A stretch of 34,184 nt of DNA from Armatimonadota bacterium. Lineage in GTDB: Bacteria; Armatimonadota; Fimbriimonadia; Fimbriimonadales; Fimbriimonadaceae. The notes below the pieces were generated by a model that worked only from the letters and a program-made list of their open reading frames with translations, ran no database searches and had not been told where the DNA came from. The position numbers were made by a program, and so were the translations under genes. Of this stretch, positions 32,552 through 34,184 are shown one piece after another. Where the stretch lies: assembly GCA_021413725.1 (NCBI GenBank), contig JAIOPU010000060.1, positions 1 to 34,184 on the forward strand, read 5' to 3'. Position 1 is the first letter of the stretch; every line of letters begins with the position of its first letter.

Positions 32552-33130
32552 GTGAATATTGATAAACAATTATATCGTGATTGTGTGGGGTTCGTCTCCT
32601 TCCCAAATTTCGGACAGCCGGTTGAATGGCCCCGCTACATGATGCTTAGTGGAGGCCCAGAACTCGCTGATCCAACTTCTTGTTTGAGCGGAATTTTCCT
32701 TTCTCTTTCCTCCGCTATGGTTGCCTCACCTACGAAGGAGATTGTTGCGTTGGCTGTGCCTAGTGCTATTACTTTCCTCCGATCCCTTGCACTGGGGCGG
32801 CAGTTAACGATCTCCAATGACTTCAACCAGCAACATGTTGACGAAGCAATCGAAACTTACGGTGGAGCTACTCCTTCCTTAGTAGAAGCGCATTGGCCTT
32901 TGTTAGGGTTCACGGTTGCGGACTGCTGGTTGGGAACATCTCAGTGGTTTTTTAATGCATCCTACCAGGAGTTTGAAATTGAACTAAATGAATCTGGATT
33001 GTTGAACGATGACTCGGATGCGCATATGGTAAGGACTATCATGGATTACACATCCCCTTATGATTCGCCGCACTACGTGATTGCAATGTATTTGGTTCAG
33101 AGAGCTGCGAAGAATGAAAGGGAGCGTTAA
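32552..33130 (+). CDS. Predicted immunity protein for the RHS tip
   Basis: A protein of 192 residues from GTG 32552. GAGG lies six bases upstream and the start is only 11 bases after the RHS stop, so both are probably on one transcript. The sequence is new to me: MNIDKQLYRDCVGFVSFPNF, GQPVEWPRYMMLSGGPELAD, then a hydrophobic CLSGIFLSLSSAMVASPTKE and an acidic C-terminal half (YQEFEIELNESGLLNDDSDA). A cytosolic protein with one possible membrane-facing helix fits. The position just behind a variable RHS tip is the usual place for the cognate immunity gene. No similarity supports this, only context. Base composition is more AT-rich than the RHS core, as expected for an exchanged cassette. Confidence 0.65.
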   Translation: MNIDKQLYRDCVGFVSFPNFGQPVEWPRYMMLSGGPELADPTSCLSGIFLSLSSAMVASPTKEIVALAVPSAITFLRSLALGRQLTISNDFNQQHVDEAIETYGGATPSLVEAHWPLLGFTVADCWLGTSQWFFNASYQEFEIELNESGLLNDDSDAHMVRTIMDYTSPYDSPHYVIAMYLVQRAAKNERER

Positions 33131-33149
33131 ATGGTCATTGGAGATTGTT

Positions 33150-34184
33150 CTGATGACCGCATGGTCACGACCATGAATGCTTTGGGCATATTTCGACTTC
33201 GGTCTATGACGCCGATGGCAGAAATACTGCTCTGGTGGACCCCGCCGGTGGGTTTACTACGATGGTGTATTCCAGTCGCAATGAGATGATTGGGATTGCC
33301 AATCCTCTGAACCAGCGGACGAGTTATACCTTTGATGCGGCGAGCCAGCGCACTCGACTTGTTGATCCGAACGGCGGGGTGACAACTTTTGCATTTGATG
33401 CGGATGGACGGATCGTGAGCACTATCGATCCGATTGCGAAAGTGACCACTATTGCTTACGATGCGCGGAATATGAAGACGACCACGACATATCAGAGTGG
33501 AAGGGTTCAAGCCTGGACCTTCGACGCTGATGGCCGCAATACGGTGATTAGTGACAAGAATGGGGTACCCGTTCTGCAGTTGATGACGTATACCTTTGAC
33601 AAGAACAGCAACCGTGAGTTGGTTCGGGATTCAAATGGGTCCATTACTACTTATGCCTTTGATGGAAAGGACCGGCTCACTCAGGATTTGACTACGGGGA
33701 CTTCGGCCCACACTTATGATTACACGTTTGACTCTCGTGACAACCTCATAACCAATAACGAGTCGGGGACGGTTGTGACGATGGCGTATGATGTAGCATC
33801 TCGGCTCGTGACTTCTATTTCTGGTGCTTCGGTGACGACCTACACGTTCGACGCGAATGGGAACATGACCAACGCGAACCAGGCAGGGACGCTGACCACG
33901 ATGACCTTTGACAAGGAGAACCGGGTTGGATCTCATACGAACGGCACTCTTATCACGATTACCTACGACGGAATGGGTCGAAAGCGGCAGTCTAGGGTGA
34001 GTAAATCGAGCTACACCAAGTATTGGTGGGATGGGTGGAATTTGCTGGGTGAGAGCACGGCGGTGGCAACCTTGAAGACGATGCCGACTTTGTATGACAT
34101 CGTGGATGGCGTAATGCTTGGCGAAGTGGACGTCCCCGGCAACACCCGCATGGATTACCTTGTGGACTTCTTGGGTTCGATCAC
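33150..34184 (+). pseudogene. Displaced second RHS C-terminal module, frameshifted, runs off the window
   Basis: From 33150 the DNA encodes RHS repeats closely related to residues about 845-1280 of the main RHS protein. The first part reads DDRMVTTMNALG in one frame, then ISTSVYDADGR in another; adding one C near 33187 rejoins them. From 33190 the frame is open to the window end, starting from no good codon (the frame has a TGATGA pair just upstream). Against the main gene, about 90% of residues match over 160 positions. About 80 residues present in the main gene are missing here. Such orphan RHS cores with an alternative tip are typical of RHS loci. It should contain a different tip beyond the window edge. 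Confidence 0.85.

Overview
The window (about 34 kb, moderate GC) looks like a chromosomal contig from an environmental Gram-negative-type bacterium. The most likely group is Armatimonadota (Fimbriimonas-like). That is an inference from three short PEP-CTERM exported proteins with C-terminal 'VPEP...RRRR' tails, a secreted protein with tandem dockerin-like DxNGDxxIDLTD repeats, a giant YD-repeat/RHS protein, and several genes without Shine-Dalgarno sites. No marker gene fixes the taxonomy.

Left part (1-17.3 kb): a truncated SARP/BTAD-type regulator diverges from a PEP-CTERM protein. Next come an MsbA-like ABC exporter, a PilZ-like protein and a 21-bp-periodic intergenic repeat array. A run of plus-strand genes follows: S9 prolyl oligopeptidase, DUF2071 protein, DUF1579-like protein, lipoprotein, dockerin-like exported protein, archaemetzincin-like protease, decayed DUF1697 gene, uridine kinase-like protein and TIGR01777-type epimerase. 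The minus strand carries an S1/P1 nuclease and a second PEP-CTERM protein, divergent from a third. Then come a MITE-like inverted-repeat element, a second 21-bp array, a possible 29-residue ORF coupled to a fibronectin-like protein, and an intact tRNA-Arg(UCG).

Middle (17.4-23.5 kb): a VOC protein, a membrane protein/DUF4166 pair, a frameshifted ankyrin-repeat gene and two unknown proteins. At 22.2 kb the 3' half of a tRNA-Val (anticodon CAC, encoded CCA) lies on the minus strand without its 5' half. Beside it are clustered GAGAC/GTCTC motifs, a DprA-like protein, a 59-residue protein, a strong terminator and an AlpA/excisionase-type HTH protein. I read this as one end of an integrated element whose integrase and other boundary are not visible.

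Right part (23.5-34.2 kb): a three-domain glycosyltransferase with TPRs diverges from an unknown protein. A possible NifU-like protein, a small Cys-containing protein and a 1555-residue RHS protein follow. The RHS protein has a distinctive C-terminal tip after a DPSGL motif, and a probable immunity gene starts 11 bases after its stop. Behind this lies a promoterless, frameshifted second RHS C-terminal module. The sequence ends inside a 32-base exact copy of the first RHS gene, so the contig may stop there because of the repeat.

The least explained features are the two 21-bp-periodic arrays, which share a TCGA core and a two-helical-turn period, and the RHS tip with its partner.
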